Positions 21,381 through 32,155 of a stretch of DNA of 64,000 bases are shown here, piece by piece. The stretch is from Prosopocoilus inquinatus (lineage: Eukaryota; Arthropoda; Insecta; Coleoptera; Lucanidae). The number at the start of each line of letters is the position of its first letter. The first letter of the stretch is position 1. The position numbers and the translations under genes were made by a program. The stretch spans positions 46,842,001 through 46,906,000 of the forward strand of contig CM069873.1 of the NCBI GenBank assembly GCA_036172665.1. Direction: 5' to 3'. Below the pieces are notes generated by a model. That model was given only the letters and a program-made list of their open reading frames with translations. It searched no databases and was not told the DNA's origin.

Positions 21381-22603
21381 GAGATTGAAAAAAGAGACAA
21401 AGAGTTCTTTCCTACGAAAAGCATCGATTTATAAATTGAGATCTGATCCTTCTTTCATACGAAGAAGACCGAGTTATAAATTAAAATCCGATCCTACGTC
21501 GCGAATTGGATTGTCAGAGGAGCATGATGTGGGTACTTCAACACCACTTGGACCTGAAATTAAACAACCTTCCATCTTAGAAGATGAAGAAATTCTTGAG
21601 GTTCCTCATGAAAAGTCCACATCTCCAACTTCAAAATCTGTTTATGAAGAAGCAGAAGAATATGACACTGAAAGCAGTAACCCCCCTGTGGACGAATCCC
21701 TGGCTCATGCTCGTACACTTCTAGAAGAACGAAAATCATTACTTCCGACTAGATTAGAATCACCGCTGGAAGAAGCTGCCTTAGAATCGCACAATGCGTT
21801 AGCACGTGATTATGTTACACGATTTGAAACTGATGTAAGTGACTTCGATACAAAATACGGTGTAAGAGAAGAAGATGAGAGATTGTTTGTTGGGAACCAG
21901 GAGCTTAAGTTTGACGGTCCCGATCTTGTAATTGGAGACTTGGCGTATAAGGGTACTAAAGGTTTATACGAGCTGGTTTTTACGAAAAATCCAGAGAAAT
22001 TAACGTTTCACGACGTGCGAGACTATAGAGATTTATTGAGAAGAACTAGTGCGTTTACGGTTAATTATAATCCCTCAGGGCGAATATCTGCAAGCAGAGG
22101 ATTTAAATATGTGAATATTATAAAACCAATAATTCAGGGAAAACCGACAAACGTTTGGTGGGCGCGAAGCTGGAAAATAGGTGGAGCTTTGGAGAAAAAG
22201 CTGATACCTAACAAATGCTTACAGTATCAATACTGTGATGATCCTAACGAACTAGTAGAACGATCGCGTTTATTGAGCGCATCCAAATTAGCACATAACA
22301 ATGAAATTATAGCGATCATTGAAGAACTAAAAGAGACAAAAATTATTTTGTAAATTGTAGTATTTAATGGAGTGCAAGCCAGCACACATTTCAGTTTCAC
22401 ATAGTTGTTGATTGATTCACAATGACTATTGATATGTTTGGAAGACACGTTCATAAACACACAGTTTTCAAACACATTACTTCTACACCATTATTTTACG
22501 AAACCTTATTGGACTTTCAGGGTGAACAGCTTAACGCTAATGGTAAATTTATTCTTTCAAATAGAGGTTATCAAAGTACGTATACGATACAAGAAACTTG
22601 CGT

Positions 22604-22908
22604 TGTAATAAATAATAATTAACCTTTTTCGGATTTGTTCAATGTTATAAATAAATAATAAAGAGATGTTTTTCACTTCTTTACTTTAAGTTTTTGCTTT
22701 TCAGTGAAACCACTTTATGTGTTAACTTATGCATCTTTATTTAGTGAAGACTCGATACATACTGTCCATGTTTCTTTTTTATTGCTTTCAGCAATTTTTC
22801 CCTGGCTTCGCGGCGCATCCGTTGCGCTTGTCTTTAGACGCTAAATCAGCACCGGATGCACCGCGGGGACTTTCCATAAAATGTAATGAAATATAATATT
22901 CCATTACA
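22604..22908 (-). repeat. Gypsy 3' LTR
   Basis: 305 bp, minus-strand orientation, with TG...CA ends. It is preceded (on the minus strand) by a purine tract gcgagggagg at about 22909-22920 that would prime plus-strand synthesis. It matches the other LTR apart from a few substitutions, which indicates a fairly young insertion. Confidence 0.9.
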
Positions 22909-23224
22909 CCTCCCTCGCAGCAAAGGAAAAATTTAGATTAGATTAGAATTTAAATTTTTCTAAAATAGTACTTATAAGTAAGCAAAATTTCTTAACCCAA
23001 GCGTATACTAATAAATTGATAATGAAGCGAAATTCTTAGCCTATACCACATTTCTAGATAACCTTATGCGTAATAAAATATCGAAATAAAAGTCTTAAAC
23101 TACACACTTTCAAAATAAAACTGCAAATTAAAATTCTTAAACTTAAACATACCCTCTGAACTAACTCTTTTGCGCGCGCAAAATGTTAACTTTTCTTTCC
23201 TGACTCCTTTTCATTTTTTTTTTT

Positions 23225-24229
23225 TTAATTAGTCTGTTCGTGGTATTTTTTCACTCTATTTTTATGCACTTTCACCATTTTATTTTTTATTTTCAGAGTT
23301 ATATTTGGTGACTCCACACTTATAACTTTAAACGGTCCTTGATATAAGGGTTCGAGTTTATTATTTGTTTCACTCCTTAACAAAACCTTATCGTTAAATT
23401 TATAGCTAACATTATTGTTACATTTTTTATCCATCATACATTTTCTGTTCATTTTAGATTCAATCAGATTATTTTTCGCGTTTTGCCAGGCAGACTGCAA
23501 TCGAAATTTTAATTCAAGAGGATAACTCTCAAAATTATATATTGGATCTATATTACTCATTATACTACTCGGCAAATTACATTTTTTCCCAAAAACTAAC
23601 TCATACGGTGTGTATTTTGTTTCTGTGTGTACACTGTTATTAAACGAAAAACACCAAAACGGTACCCAAGAACTCCAAGTATATGGGAATTTACCTATTT
23701 GAATACGCAAATAAGCGCCAAGGTGTTTATGTGTATTTTCTAATGACCCTAGAGTTTGATGATGATAAGCAATGCTATTAATTTGTTTAATGCCTAAAAT
23801 TTTTGCTGTCTCTTTAAATATTTGTGCCAAAAATTCTGTCCCTTGGTCAGAAACAATTTCATTTGGTATCCCAAATTTTAAAATAAAATTATTAACAAAT
23901 GCTTTAGCTACTGTTTCTGCTTCTTTGTCTTTAATAAGATATCCTTCTACAAATTTGGTAAGCTCACATTGAACTGTTAAAATGTATCTGTTATCATCAT
24001 TATCTTGGTTTAACGGTCCTACAAGATCTAAATAAATTTTTTGGAATGCCGAAGATGCTGTGGTGGTGATTGCTAACGGTTCTATATGAGGCCTCGAATA
24101 TTTATATCGTTGGCAATCATCACATTTGGCTACAAACTTATTGACATCCTCCTTTAAATTTTCCCAAAAATAGTGTTTTTTAATATTAGCGTACATACAC
24201 AGAGAAAAATGAATAGTAAAAAGTAACAC
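23225..24229 (-). CDS. pol: Gypsy integrase region
   Basis: A 334-codon frame with a zinc-binding remnant (KCDDCQRYK), then the DDE core: IYLDLVGPL (first D), IVSDQGTEF (second D) and GSLENTHKHL (E). C-terminal SH3-like region with KVLLRSETNNKLEPLYQGPF. The triad is present. It is separated from the upstream RT/RNase H frame by stops around 24230-24250, so pol is not one continuous frame here; the initial ATG is only a frame start, not a biological one. Confidence 0.85.
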   Translation of the reverse strand: MLLFTIHFSLCMYANIKKHYFWENLKEDVNKFVAKCDDCQRYKYSRPHIEPLAITTTASSAFQKIYLDLVGPLNQDNDDNRYILTVQCELTKFVEGYLIKDKEAETVAKAFVNNFILKFGIPNEIVSDQGTEFLAQIFKETAKILGIKQINSIAYHHQTLGSLENTHKHLGAYLRIQIGKFPYTWSSWVPFWCFSFNNSVHTETKYTPYELVFGKKCNLPSSIMSNIDPIYNFESYPLELKFRLQSAWQNAKNNLIESKMNRKCMMDKKCNNNVSYKFNDKVLLRSETNNKLEPLYQGPFKVISVESPNITLKIKNKMVKVHKNRVKKYHEQTN

Positions 24230-24249
24230 AAGTTGTAATCAAAAATCAA

Positions 24250-26401
24250 TCAATCAAAATCTTGGAGTAAACGAAGCTCCTTCGATAAACGGGCAATCAA
24301 GATTTTATTTTCTTTACTTTTAAAAATACACAATTGCGGAATTCCATATCTCCTGCATATATTCTGCAAACATCTCAACTCTGCGTCTAGGGCAAGTGTT
24401 GATCGATAATGTTGCTTAATAAAAATTATTTGTTTCTTTGTATCGTATAAAATATTACCCGATTTTATCAAATCCTTACTGTAACCACCTTTTGTGTCAG
24501 TAAACTGTAACTGCCTGAGTTCTACAGAGTTCATTGGTTTTTTCAATAATTCAACTATTCCTACTAATTCAACTATTTCCCTCTCTTTATTGTGGGGTTT
24601 AGTCTGTAATGCTGAATTTTGTTTTGTATGAGATCTAGTAACTACAAAAAAATTAGTAGACATCTCTCTAAGATCTTTTAATTCTATTTGAATTCTTGAT
24701 AACGCATCGGCTGCCGCGTTTTCTTTACCTTTTATATAAGTTACTGTAAAATCAAATTCTTCAAGTAAAAGCCTAAATTTAGTTAATCTAGATGATGGAT
24801 TGTTCATGCCAAATAAATATACTAAAGGTCTGTGATCAGTAAAAATTTTAAACTTCCGCCCATATAGATAAGGCCGAAAATGTTTTATTGCCCAAACAAT
24901 GGCTAGGAGTTCCTTTTCAATTGTAGCATAATTTATCTCAGCCTTATTCAATGCTCTACTGGCATAGGCAATTGGTTTTTCGTCTGAATTTGAAAGAACT
25001 GCGCCTATCGCGTAACCTGAAGCGTCCGTTTTGAAAATAAATTCATTTTCCGCTGAAAAATGTGGATACTGCAGAACGGGTGGGCTTATTAAGGATTTTT
25101 TTAGAGATTCAAAAGAATTCTGGCATTCTGTATCCCAATGAAATTGTACAGACTTGCGACTTAATTTATTTAAAGGGTTTGCGATCTGCGCAAAATTAGG
25201 TATAAATTTACGATAATAATTTGCAAAAGCTACAAATCGTTTAGTTTCATCTGCATTAGTGGGAACTGGATAATTTTGAACTACAAAAATTTTATCTGGA
25301 TCGGGGGAAATGCCTTCCGACGAAATAACATGCCCTAAATATAAAATCTCCTTTTTCAGAAATTGACATTTTGTAGGATTTAATTTCGAGTTGACATCTC
25401 GTAATCTGTTAAGAACTTTTATTAAATTTTGATTATGGTTTTGTAAACTCTTTCCAAATACAATAAGATCGTCAAGATATACGAAGCATGATTCAAAATT
25501 TAATCCGGACATCGCGATAGTCATAACTCTTGAAAAAGAACTAGGACTAGTTTCTAGCCCCATTGGTAAACGAGTCATTTGAAATTGACCTTCATTAGTA
25601 GTAAAAACCGTATATTTCCTACTTGATGGTTTTAGCTCAACCTGATAATAACCCTGAGAAAGGTCTAGATGAGAAAAATAAAAAGCTCCCGACAATGAAT
25701 CCAAAATTTCTGTAATATTAGGCAAAGGGAACCGATCATCTTCGATATTTTTATTTAACAGTCTGTAATCAACTACGACTCTCCATTTTTTGTTACTATT
25801 GGAGTCGCCTTTCTTTGGAACAATTAATAAAGGAGCTGACCAATTTGATTTGCTCTCTTCAATAATACCGTTCCTTAACATTTTACTTATTTGTCTATTT
25901 ATTTCGAACTTTTGAGCTTGCGGTAAACGATACGGTTTAACAGACTGGTTTTGCGTCATTTTTTAATGTAATAGTTTCTTTGATAATATTTGTGACTGTT
26001 ACTGGATCAGTATCTAAAAGAAAAACATCAGAATATTTTGCGCAAATTTTTTGAATTGAACCTTTTTCTTCTTTATTTAAATGTTTAATGTTAATTAAAT
26101 CTAATACACTATTTACTCTGTCAAGTGATATTTCATTGCTGTCAAAATTATATAGTTCGAAATTTGATAATTGTAGTGTATCTGGTTTAAAATTTCTAAT
26201 TTTAATTTCTTTATCGTTAGTATTTAGTATACGAACTGGAATAATATGTAACCTTGGTCTTGCGATAATGCCTGCGGTAAATACACCTTCACAGATTTTA
26301 TTCGGCAACACTACACAATCTTGATTATTATCAACCCAAAAATATTGGATAGTTTCACAACGCGGGGGAATTGTTGTAAAAATGTCATATTTAGATTCCA
26401 A
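24250..26401 (-). pseudogene. pol: Gypsy reverse transcriptase and RNase H (pol), one frameshift
   Basis: The 5' frame (26401-25937) continues the protease-RT linker. A frameshift at about 25940-25960 (VKPYRLPQAQK region) separates it from 25959-24250, which holds the RT with LPMGLETSPSSF and FVYLDDLIVFG, the connection, and RNase H with FKTDASGYAIGAVLS, TIEKELLAIVWA and TDHRPLVYL, then ADALSRI. The catalytic residues of both enzymes are present. The last about 30 codons differ from a normal pre-integrase zinc region, consistent with a second shift before 24229. Confidence 0.85.
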
Positions 26402-26478
26402 GGGGGTTGTGCATTTACGTTTGTTATTCCAAAATGTGAATAAAAATTTTTCAAAATCGATAACAGCATTGTGTTCTG

Positions 26479-28713
26479 TTAACCTTTCGGAACACGCATT
26501 TAACTTTGGCGCGCGAGGACACGCTGCGGACTTATAGTCCGCACTGTATTTTTTTACTTCAAAATGTAACGGCCAATAAAAACATACAAATTTTGAAAAA
26601 AAACTATATTTAGGAATATTTTTAACATTAAGAAAACAAATTTCTGTACTTTTACCGTCTATAAAATATTAACGAGAACCAATACTTTCTTCATAACATT
26701 CGGCACAAATGTGCAAAGAATGTTCACCACACATAAATTTTTCGCATTTTTTACATGAAATTCTTGTGGGTCTATTTTTTTTGCGATCGCAATACGCACA
26801 ACGTCCCCTTGTAGTAGCAACATTTTCCCGCGTTGGTACCGGTAATTCTTGTCCAAGGAGTCCCCTTATTCTGTCTTTCATTGTTTTCGGTATGTTTTGT
26901 ATTTGCACTCTCGTTCTAAGATGGCTTTCAATAAGGTGAAATGATAACTCACGAAGATATTGCCTTCTGGGTACATGTACTTCAGTGTTATTTGTAAAAT
27001 ACAAGACCATAGAATTAATTCCAGCGACGTTCAGTATTGAATAAAAGATAACCATGGGCCATCTCCTCGTATTTCGAGCACAGTTATAAGTCGCGCATAA
27101 TTTATCGACGGTATCAACGCCACCTTTTGTGGCGTTATAGTCTAATATCATTTCCGGTTTTCCAGTGTTTTGATCTATATTGTCGTCATGATGTAAACTC
27201 GACACCAACAATACATTTCTTGACCGTTTCGGTATGTAAGATACCAGAGTAATATTTTTTTGAAATGCAAACATACTAGTACCAATGGGTCTACTTACAG
27301 GATCAGAAAATTCTTTGGGCAATTCGCGCTTATTTTTACGTATAGTACCCACGTAGGTGAGTCCATATTCATGAAGAAGATGATTGACCAAATCAATTCC
27401 AGAGAACCAGTTATCACAAGTAATATTTCTGTGTGTTCCTTTTATGTATTTACACATTCTTTGAACGACAGCAGATGCGGAATTATCTATAGCATAAGGT
27501 CCATCGGGCTGCTTTCCAAGATACACTTCTAAATTCAAGGTATAAAATGATTTCGAGTCTGCAAGAGCGAAAATTTTTATACCATACTTATTCGGTTTTT
27601 TCGGCATGTATTGTCGAAAATTACAACGCCCTCTAAATGCTTCCAACTTTTCATCGATTGTTACATTTTCAGATGGTGTGTACGCTGTTGCACATTTATG
27701 AACAAATGCTTCAAACAAGTCTCTAATAGGGGCAAGTTTATCGTATTTTTTCCTCTCTAACCGGGTATCCAAATCATCAAATCGTAAATTTTGAAGAAGA
27801 AACAGGAATCTGTTTTTTCCCATTGCCAAACGGAATAGCTCTACTCCACTTCCTTGAGTATTCCATAATTCATCGACATTCAAGCGACTTGATTTTAATG
27901 TGCCAGCTAAGTAAAGCAGTCCAATAAGGGCTTGAACTTCAGAAATATCTGTAAGCTTAGCATCTCTGTCTCTACTGTACTTACTTTGTACACTTGAAAT
28001 ATGTTTATTAGTGTATTCCAAAATAATATGCAGCATATCCATGTCAATGAAATATTGCCAAATTTCAAGTATAGATTTAAAATTTTTTGTTGCGTCTTTC
28101 GGTCCGGGAATATCTTTTATAATATTTACCAATCTTGTTCTGACTTGCTTTCTAGGACCATGCTTATCCCATTTCGATGTGCCGTCTTTTCCAAGAAAAT
28201 ACGGGCTAGGAAAATCTTCAACAACTTCTTCGTCAGAAATGTCCTGCTCCGTATCGCTGTTGTGGTCACTGGTCTCTAATCTCTCCACTTCATCTTCATC
28301 TGACTGATCATCATACTGCACAGTAGTTTGCTGAGATTCAACTTCTTTTAGACACTCTTCCATCAATTGCCTTAATCTTTCTTGCTCTTGTTCGTATGAA
28401 TACATCTTTCACAATGAAAATATAGCGTACTAAGAGTGTAAACTAACATACTTTGTCACTTAACCTTAAAGAAACTATTCAAGTTACATTATAACTTTAA
28501 AGCAACAACACACGCTGCGGACTCAATGTCCGCAATTTGTTCTATAACGTAAATAAATACACCTTTCGAAACACTACTTTATATTGTTTCTCAGTACATC
28601 TAGTTAAACAGCTATACCAGAGGAGAGAGTTGTAACAAAAACACCCCTTCCGTACATTTAATAAATAAGAAATTCGCGGAGCAACAGTCCGCGCGCGTGT
28701 GCTGGAAGGTTAA
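26479..28713. mobile_element. Complete piggyBac element in Gypsy pol
   Basis: The element lies between TTAA target duplications at 26479-26482 and 28710-28713. Its terminal inverted repeats read CCTTTCGGAACACGC (left) and CCTTCCAGCACACGC (right, reverse strand), agreeing at 12 of 15 positions. A subterminal block acacgctgcggac occurs near both ends (about 26519 and 28510) in the same orientation, followed by a gtccgca repeat. Across the insertion the Gypsy frame reads straight through once the element and one TTAA are ignored (GIIGSDFL before, EHNAVIDFE after). piggyBac therefore landed in a then open pol frame. Confidence 0.92.
26669..28405 (-). CDS. piggyBac transposase, full length
   Basis: A 578-codon uninterrupted frame from the ATG at 28405. 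It catalyses TTAA-specific cut-and-paste transposition. The N-terminus is acidic, as usual (DDQSDEDEVERLETSD). The catalytic core has VTIDEKLEAFRGR (first D), ITCDNWFSGIDL (second D) and NATKGGVDTVDKL (further D). The C-terminus is a Cys/His-rich zinc domain, CAYCDRKK, then CKKCEKFMC, HSLHICAEC. Length and order are those of a normal family member. With both ends and target duplications present, this is the only plainly intact transposase in the window. Confidence 0.92.
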   Translation of the reverse strand: MYSYEQEQERLRQLMEECLKEVESQQTTVQYDDQSDEDEVERLETSDHNSDTEQDISDEEVVEDFPSPYFLGKDGTSKWDKHGPRKQVRTRLVNIIKDIPGPKDATKNFKSILEIWQYFIDMDMLHIILEYTNKHISSVQSKYSRDRDAKLTDISEVQALIGLLYLAGTLKSSRLNVDELWNTQGSGVELFRLAMGKNRFLFLLQNLRFDDLDTRLERKKYDKLAPIRDLFEAFVHKCATAYTPSENVTIDEKLEAFRGRCNFRQYMPKKPNKYGIKIFALADSKSFYTLNLEVYLGKQPDGPYAIDNSASAVVQRMCKYIKGTHRNITCDNWFSGIDLVNHLLHEYGLTYVGTIRKNKRELPKEFSDPVSRPIGTSMFAFQKNITLVSYIPKRSRNVLLVSSLHHDDNIDQNTGKPEMILDYNATKGGVDTVDKLCATYNCARNTRRWPMVIFYSILNVAGINSMVLYFTNNTEVHVPRRQYLRELSFHLIESHLRTRVQIQNIPKTMKDRIRGLLGQELPVPTRENVATTRGRCAYCDRKKNRPTRISCKKCEKFMCGEHSLHICAECYEESIGSR

Positions 28714-29001
28714 GAAATCTGATCCGATAATTCCATTCAAATCACATCTAAAATCTTTTACGACATGAAATTCATGTTTAAATTTATCGTCTTCTAACTG
28801 CAAAGAAACACAAACTGATCCAATTGATTTTGTTGATCCTGCAATCCCATTAATAGTTAATTGCCTGGAGGTATCAATAATTTCATTAGGTTTTAAAATT
28901 TTTTTAAAAATTATACTAACACTTGCACCTGTATCCAAAAGAAATAGTAATTCAGTATCTTCATATTTCAGCTTGATATAATTCATACCGTTCAAATTCA
29001 A
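28612..29001 (-). CDS. pol: Gypsy protease
   Basis: Retropepsin with LLFLLDTGASVSIIF (catalytic DTGA) and GIIGSDFL near its end. True retroelement coding stops at 28713, where piggyBac enters; the last about 33 codons of the frame to 28612 are piggyBac end sequence read by accident. The coding otherwise continues at 26478 in the same frame. Gag precedes it. Confidence 0.85.
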   Translation of the reverse strand: MNLNGMNYIKLKYEDTELLFLLDTGASVSIIFKKILKPNEIIDTSRQLTINGIAGSTKSIGSVCVSLQLEDDKFKHEFHVVKDFRCDLNGIIGSDFLTFQHTRADCCSANFLFIKCTEGVFLLQLSPLV

Positions 29002-29009
29002 AATTACAG

Positions 29010-30132
29010 TTCCGATAGTTTTAGTCTCGAAAAAACCGATTATCGCTGGATGAAGTATCTACTGGTTCCACGTAAAACGCATTGCCACGATTTGCCGTAC
29101 GCCCTCGATTACTTGCTTGAACTCGATTTATCCCTTGCGATTATCGTCTTTGTCCGCGACCTTGATTAAAATTATGTAAACGACTAATATCGTTATTACT
29201 GTTTTCGGTATTTGAATTAAAGGAACGTCTGAAATTTTGAGGTGTTTTGACATATTGTTGTGAAGAATTTTAATTGCGTTTATAAGATGGTTTAGAATTC
29301 ATTCTAGAACCTCGAACTCTGTTAGTATGTCCGCGGTTATTGAAATAAAAAACATTTGATGATGAGGGTTTATTCCTGTCTTCATCAATTGCCACACTAA
29401 TAGCTTCTTTTAATGTGGTGACATTTCGAGATTTAATGATAGTTCTTAATTCATGGTTTCTTATAATTTTCGTCATTTCCTACTTGAGCTAATGTTAAAT
29501 CGCTAAATAGTTGTTCGATTTCGCTACCAAATTCGTCAATGGATTTGTTCAATTGTCGCGATTGATGCAATTGATTTGAAAGTGTTGTAGCTGATTTTTT
29601 CGTAATAAAATTTTCTGTAATATCTCTCACAAGTGAATCTACGGTATCGTATTTTTTATTCAACCGAATTTTAGCATTTTCAGAAAGGCGAGTTTTTAAA
29701 ACGAAATTTATTAAATGCTTTATGCTGCCTGGTTCTAATAACCCTGCGTATAATATGATTGAATCTATTAATTTTTTGGTTGTGTTCTCATTTCCATCCA
29801 TAGATGGTAACAAACTACCCGCAGTTTTTAAATTAAATTGTTCTCCCATTTCAGAATGTTTAACCTATCCTGAAGCATACAATTAATATCATTAATAATT
29901 AAATTAATTTTTTCAATGTAAATCTTAACTTTACTAGTTACATCAATATTTGCCACACCCTTACCAAATTCTACTCTTAGGTTACCTAACCTAACTGAAA
30001 CTGTTCTAAATCTATTAATCTTTTCTGAGTTAATTCTAAATTTTCTCGTCTATCTTTATTATCTTTAACTCTATTAGCTTTAAACAATTGAAGTTCATCA
30101 TATAATGCTTTAAACTTAACTAGTATACTCAT
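29010..30132 (-). pseudogene. gag: Gypsy gag, frameshifted
   Basis: Starts at the ATG at 30132 (MSILVKFKALYDELQLFK) and passes through frames broken near 29985 and 29870. The 29849-29451 frame has the capsid-like helices (KLIDSIILYAGLLEPGS, IKHLINFVLKTRLSENA). The 29476-29270 frame and beyond is Arg/Gly/Asn-rich (NNRGHTNRVRGSR, NRGRTANRGN). I see no CCHC zinc knuckle; the RG-rich tail may replace it for RNA binding. At least three shifts or stops separate the parts. Confidence 0.7.
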
Positions 30133-30211
30133 TTATATAAAAAACAAATGAACGTATGTTTAACTGACCTTAGTTTATCTCACGATTTGCGTACCATTTA
30201 CACACTGGCAC

Positions 30212-30463
30212 CTACAACGGCGAGATGAGGACCAGCCGGGACCATCTCTTGTAAACTTCTTTTCTGATCTTCAACCATGCCTTCTTGCATCGACGCCAAA
30301 TAAATAATGTAATTGTAACGACTACCAAGAATAACACTGCTACGCCTGCTATTTCCCACAGGGTGAATTGTACTTTGGTTTCATCCAATTTTGTAGTACC
30401 ACCACTGCTACCAGGTTGTGCGATTATTATTTCCTTTTCCTTTCTCGACTGATTGCTACCCAT
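30212..30463 (-). CDS. Small myristoylation-motif membrane protein of the Gypsy element
   Basis: 83 codons between the primer-binding region and gag. The N-terminus MGSNQSRKEKE fits the MGxxxS N-myristoylation pattern with following basic residues. A single hydrophobic segment (VAVLFLVVVTITLFIW) is followed by a strongly basic tail (RRCKKAWLKIRKEVYKR). Expected topology: lipid-anchored or single-pass membrane protein. I recall similar short 5' frames in other insect Gypsy elements but cannot verify. It might be a membrane-targeting accessory of gag (inference). Confidence 0.6.
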   Translation of the reverse strand: MGSNQSRKEKEIIIAQPGSSGGTTKLDETKVQFTLWEIAGVAVLFLVVVTITLFIWRRCKKAWLKIRKEVYKRWSRLVLISPL

Positions 30464-30507
30464 TTTGGAAACGTCTTCTTCATTTACACTTTACACTTCA
30501 CAGTACT

Positions 30508-30525
30508 TTAATGGCAGGATCGCCA
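30508..30525 (-). other. Putative primer-binding site of the Gypsy element
   Basis: Directly adjacent to the 5' LTR, minus-strand sequence begins TGGCGATCCTGCCA. The TGG start, complementary to a tRNA CCA end, and the position fit a primer-binding site. The tRNA was not identified. Confidence 0.5.
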
Positions 30526-30830
30526 TGTAATAAATAATAATGAACCTTTTTCGGATTTGTTCAATGTTATAAATAAATAATAAAGAGATGTTTTTCACTT
30601 CTTTACTTTAACTTTTTACTTTTCAGTGAAACCACTTTATGTGTTAACTTATGCATCTTTATTTAGTGAAGACTCGATACATACTGTCCATGTTTCTTTT
30701 TTATTGCTTTCAGCAATTTTTCCCTGGCTTCGCGGCGCATCCGTTGCGCTTGTCTTTAGACGCTAAATCAGCACCGGATGCACCGCGGGGACTTTCCGTA
30801 AAATGTAATGAAATATAATATTCCATTACA
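30526..30830 (-). repeat. Gypsy 5' LTR
   Basis: 305 bp, near-identical to the LTR at 22604-22908. It abuts the GCGT duplication and the resumed copy B gene at 30831. Confidence 0.9.
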
Positions 30831-31022
30831 GCGTTATTAAAAAAGTAATTTTTCATAAACCTGTCAACAAGAAAGTATCTATCAATGGTATAGATTGTAC
30901 TGATACTTTAATTGAAAGAACGCTGAATATGGGAGATCAAATTTCGTTTTCTTGCACAGTTTTACTTTGTCCAACTACATTATTTGCTGAATTCATTATA
31001 AGAAAACGATATCTAACTGAAA

Positions 31023-31910
31023 ATGTCTAATCTATCTTCTAATGTAAAACGTGATGTTAATGAATTGCACAAACCAGCAAGGAAAAACTTTCGCCGTCGT
31101 CGAGTAATAATAGAAGGACTCCAGAGATCTCTTCCAAGCAGACTTAAATGAAATGCTGCCTTATTCCAAGATAAACAAAGGGTACAAATACATTCAGATA
31201 GTGATCAACGCATTTTCTAAATATGCTTTGGGAATACCTTTAAAAAATAAGACAGGTAAAGAAGTAACCAAAGCTTCTCAATCGATTTTATCTGAAGGTA
31301 GAAATTCTCTACCGAAAAATATACAAACATAACGGAAAGGAATTTTGCAATGCAGAGTCCCAAAATTTAATGAAGAAATATAGAATTAATCACAATAGTA
31401 CATACTCTAATTTAACAAGTTCGATAGTCGAAAGATTTAATAGAACCCTAAAACAAAAATGTGGAAAGAATTTAGCATGCAAGGAATTTTTGGATGGCTC
31501 AAGAATACAATAACACTGTTCACAGTACGACGGGCTACAAACCCAGCAAGATAAATTAAAGAAATGCGCAAAGTATTTAACACTCCGTCTACAGCGACCT
31601 TAAAATTGTGGATCCAAGAATTGCGAAATTTAAAGTTGAAGATCATGTACGCATCAGAAAGTACAGACAAGCATTTTCGAAAATGTACACTCCGAATTGG
31701 TCCAACGAAATATTTACCATTTCGTCGGTGCAGAATACTAATCCCAGAATATATCTAATTAAAGAAGCTGATGGTGAAGCTATTCTTGGTGGGTTTTATG
31801 AGTACGAGTTACAAAGAGTGTTGAGAAAAAAAGGTAAAAAGACGCTTCTAAGTTATTTAGGATTGAGTTCTAAACATGATTCATGGATACCAAAACGCAA
31901 TGTTTTATAA
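31023..31910 (+). pseudogene. Polinton integrase, heavily mutated (copy B)
   Basis: Homologous along its whole length to 5895-6828. The start MSNLSSNVKRDVNELHKPARK is followed after about 30 codons by a frameshift (the copy A block around the first catalytic D is lost in frame), several stops, and a recovered C-terminal frame (31608-31910) with VEDHVRIRKYRQAF and LGLSSKHDS. The three catalytic positions are not all in frame, so it is dead. Confidence 0.8.
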
Positions 31911-31989
31911 TACATATTTATTAATTACTACTGTAAACATACAATACTCACAATAAATGAATTTTACAAATTTATTTACTTTCTAACAG

Positions 31990-32155
31990 AACTTATAAAT
32001 GAAATATAATTTTTCAATTAGTTCTTTTAGTTTTTTATCTCTTTCTATATCAGCAATTTTATGGTGACCCCACGCCAGAATATGAATGTCATTCAAAATA
32101 TAACGTTTATCGTCTTTGGATGATAAGACAATTTTATTTTTCATCTCTGTGTACA
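31990..32155 (-). pseudogene. C-terminal remnant of polB (copy B)
   Basis: Minus-strand sequence matches the last about 50 codons of copy A polB (the YTELTNKIALSSKDDK-like region and LAWGHHKIADIERDKK). Homology stops at about 32155. It converges on integrase as in copy A and marks the right end of copy B; the rest of polB is gone. Confidence 0.75.

Larger units (their letters stand above)
18135..22353 (+). pseudogene. DUF8207-like protein, split by a 3-kb insertion (copy B)
   Basis: The 5' part (18135-18338) begins MSNKLKAELATARESL and ends at VLPM. Homology resumes at about 21380 (KKETKSSFLRK) and runs uninterrupted to 22353, covering the conserved C-terminal region and the final NNEIIAIIEELKE. 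Apart from the insertion this copy is well preserved and has the C-terminus that copy A lost by frameshift. A frame now opens at 21229 inside the insert and runs into this gene, giving an accidental 374-codon chimeric frame. Function unknown; same neighbours as in copy A. Confidence 0.75.
22604..30830 (-). mobile_element. Complete Gypsy (Ty3-like) LTR retrotransposon, 8227 bp with nested piggyBac
   Basis: Two 305-bp LTRs (22604-22908 and 30526-30830) begin TGTAATGG and end TTATTACA when read on the minus strand, and differ at only a few positions. The 4-bp duplication GCGT flanks the element (22600-22603 and 30831-30834). Reading from right to left: LTR, primer-binding region, small membrane ORF, gag, protease, RT, RNase H, integrase, polypurine tract, LTR. 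A piggyBac element interrupts pol. It inserted into copy B after copies A and B diverged. Confidence 0.92.
22422..31030 (+). pseudogene. Small Polinton-like gene split by the Gypsy insertion (copy B)
   Basis: The 5' part (22422-22603) begins MTIDMFGRHVHKHTVF and is near-identical to the copy A gene at 6821-7198. The Gypsy element enters inside the Cys-Val codons, duplicating GCGT. The 3' part resumes at 30831 and continues (KVIFHKPVN, then FAEFIIRKRYL) to a TAG/TAA region ending about 31030, overlapping the integrase ATG at 31023 by 8 bp as in copy A. Confidence 0.8.

Noticed and set aside
21229..22353. A 374-codon frame read as one new chimeric protein
   Set aside because: Its first about 50 codons belong to the insertion and the rest to the interrupted DUF8207-like gene; a chance fusion is the simplest explanation.
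28612..28709. C-terminal extension of the Gypsy protease
   Set aside because: It is the end of the piggyBac element read through in frame; the native coding continues beyond the element at 26478.
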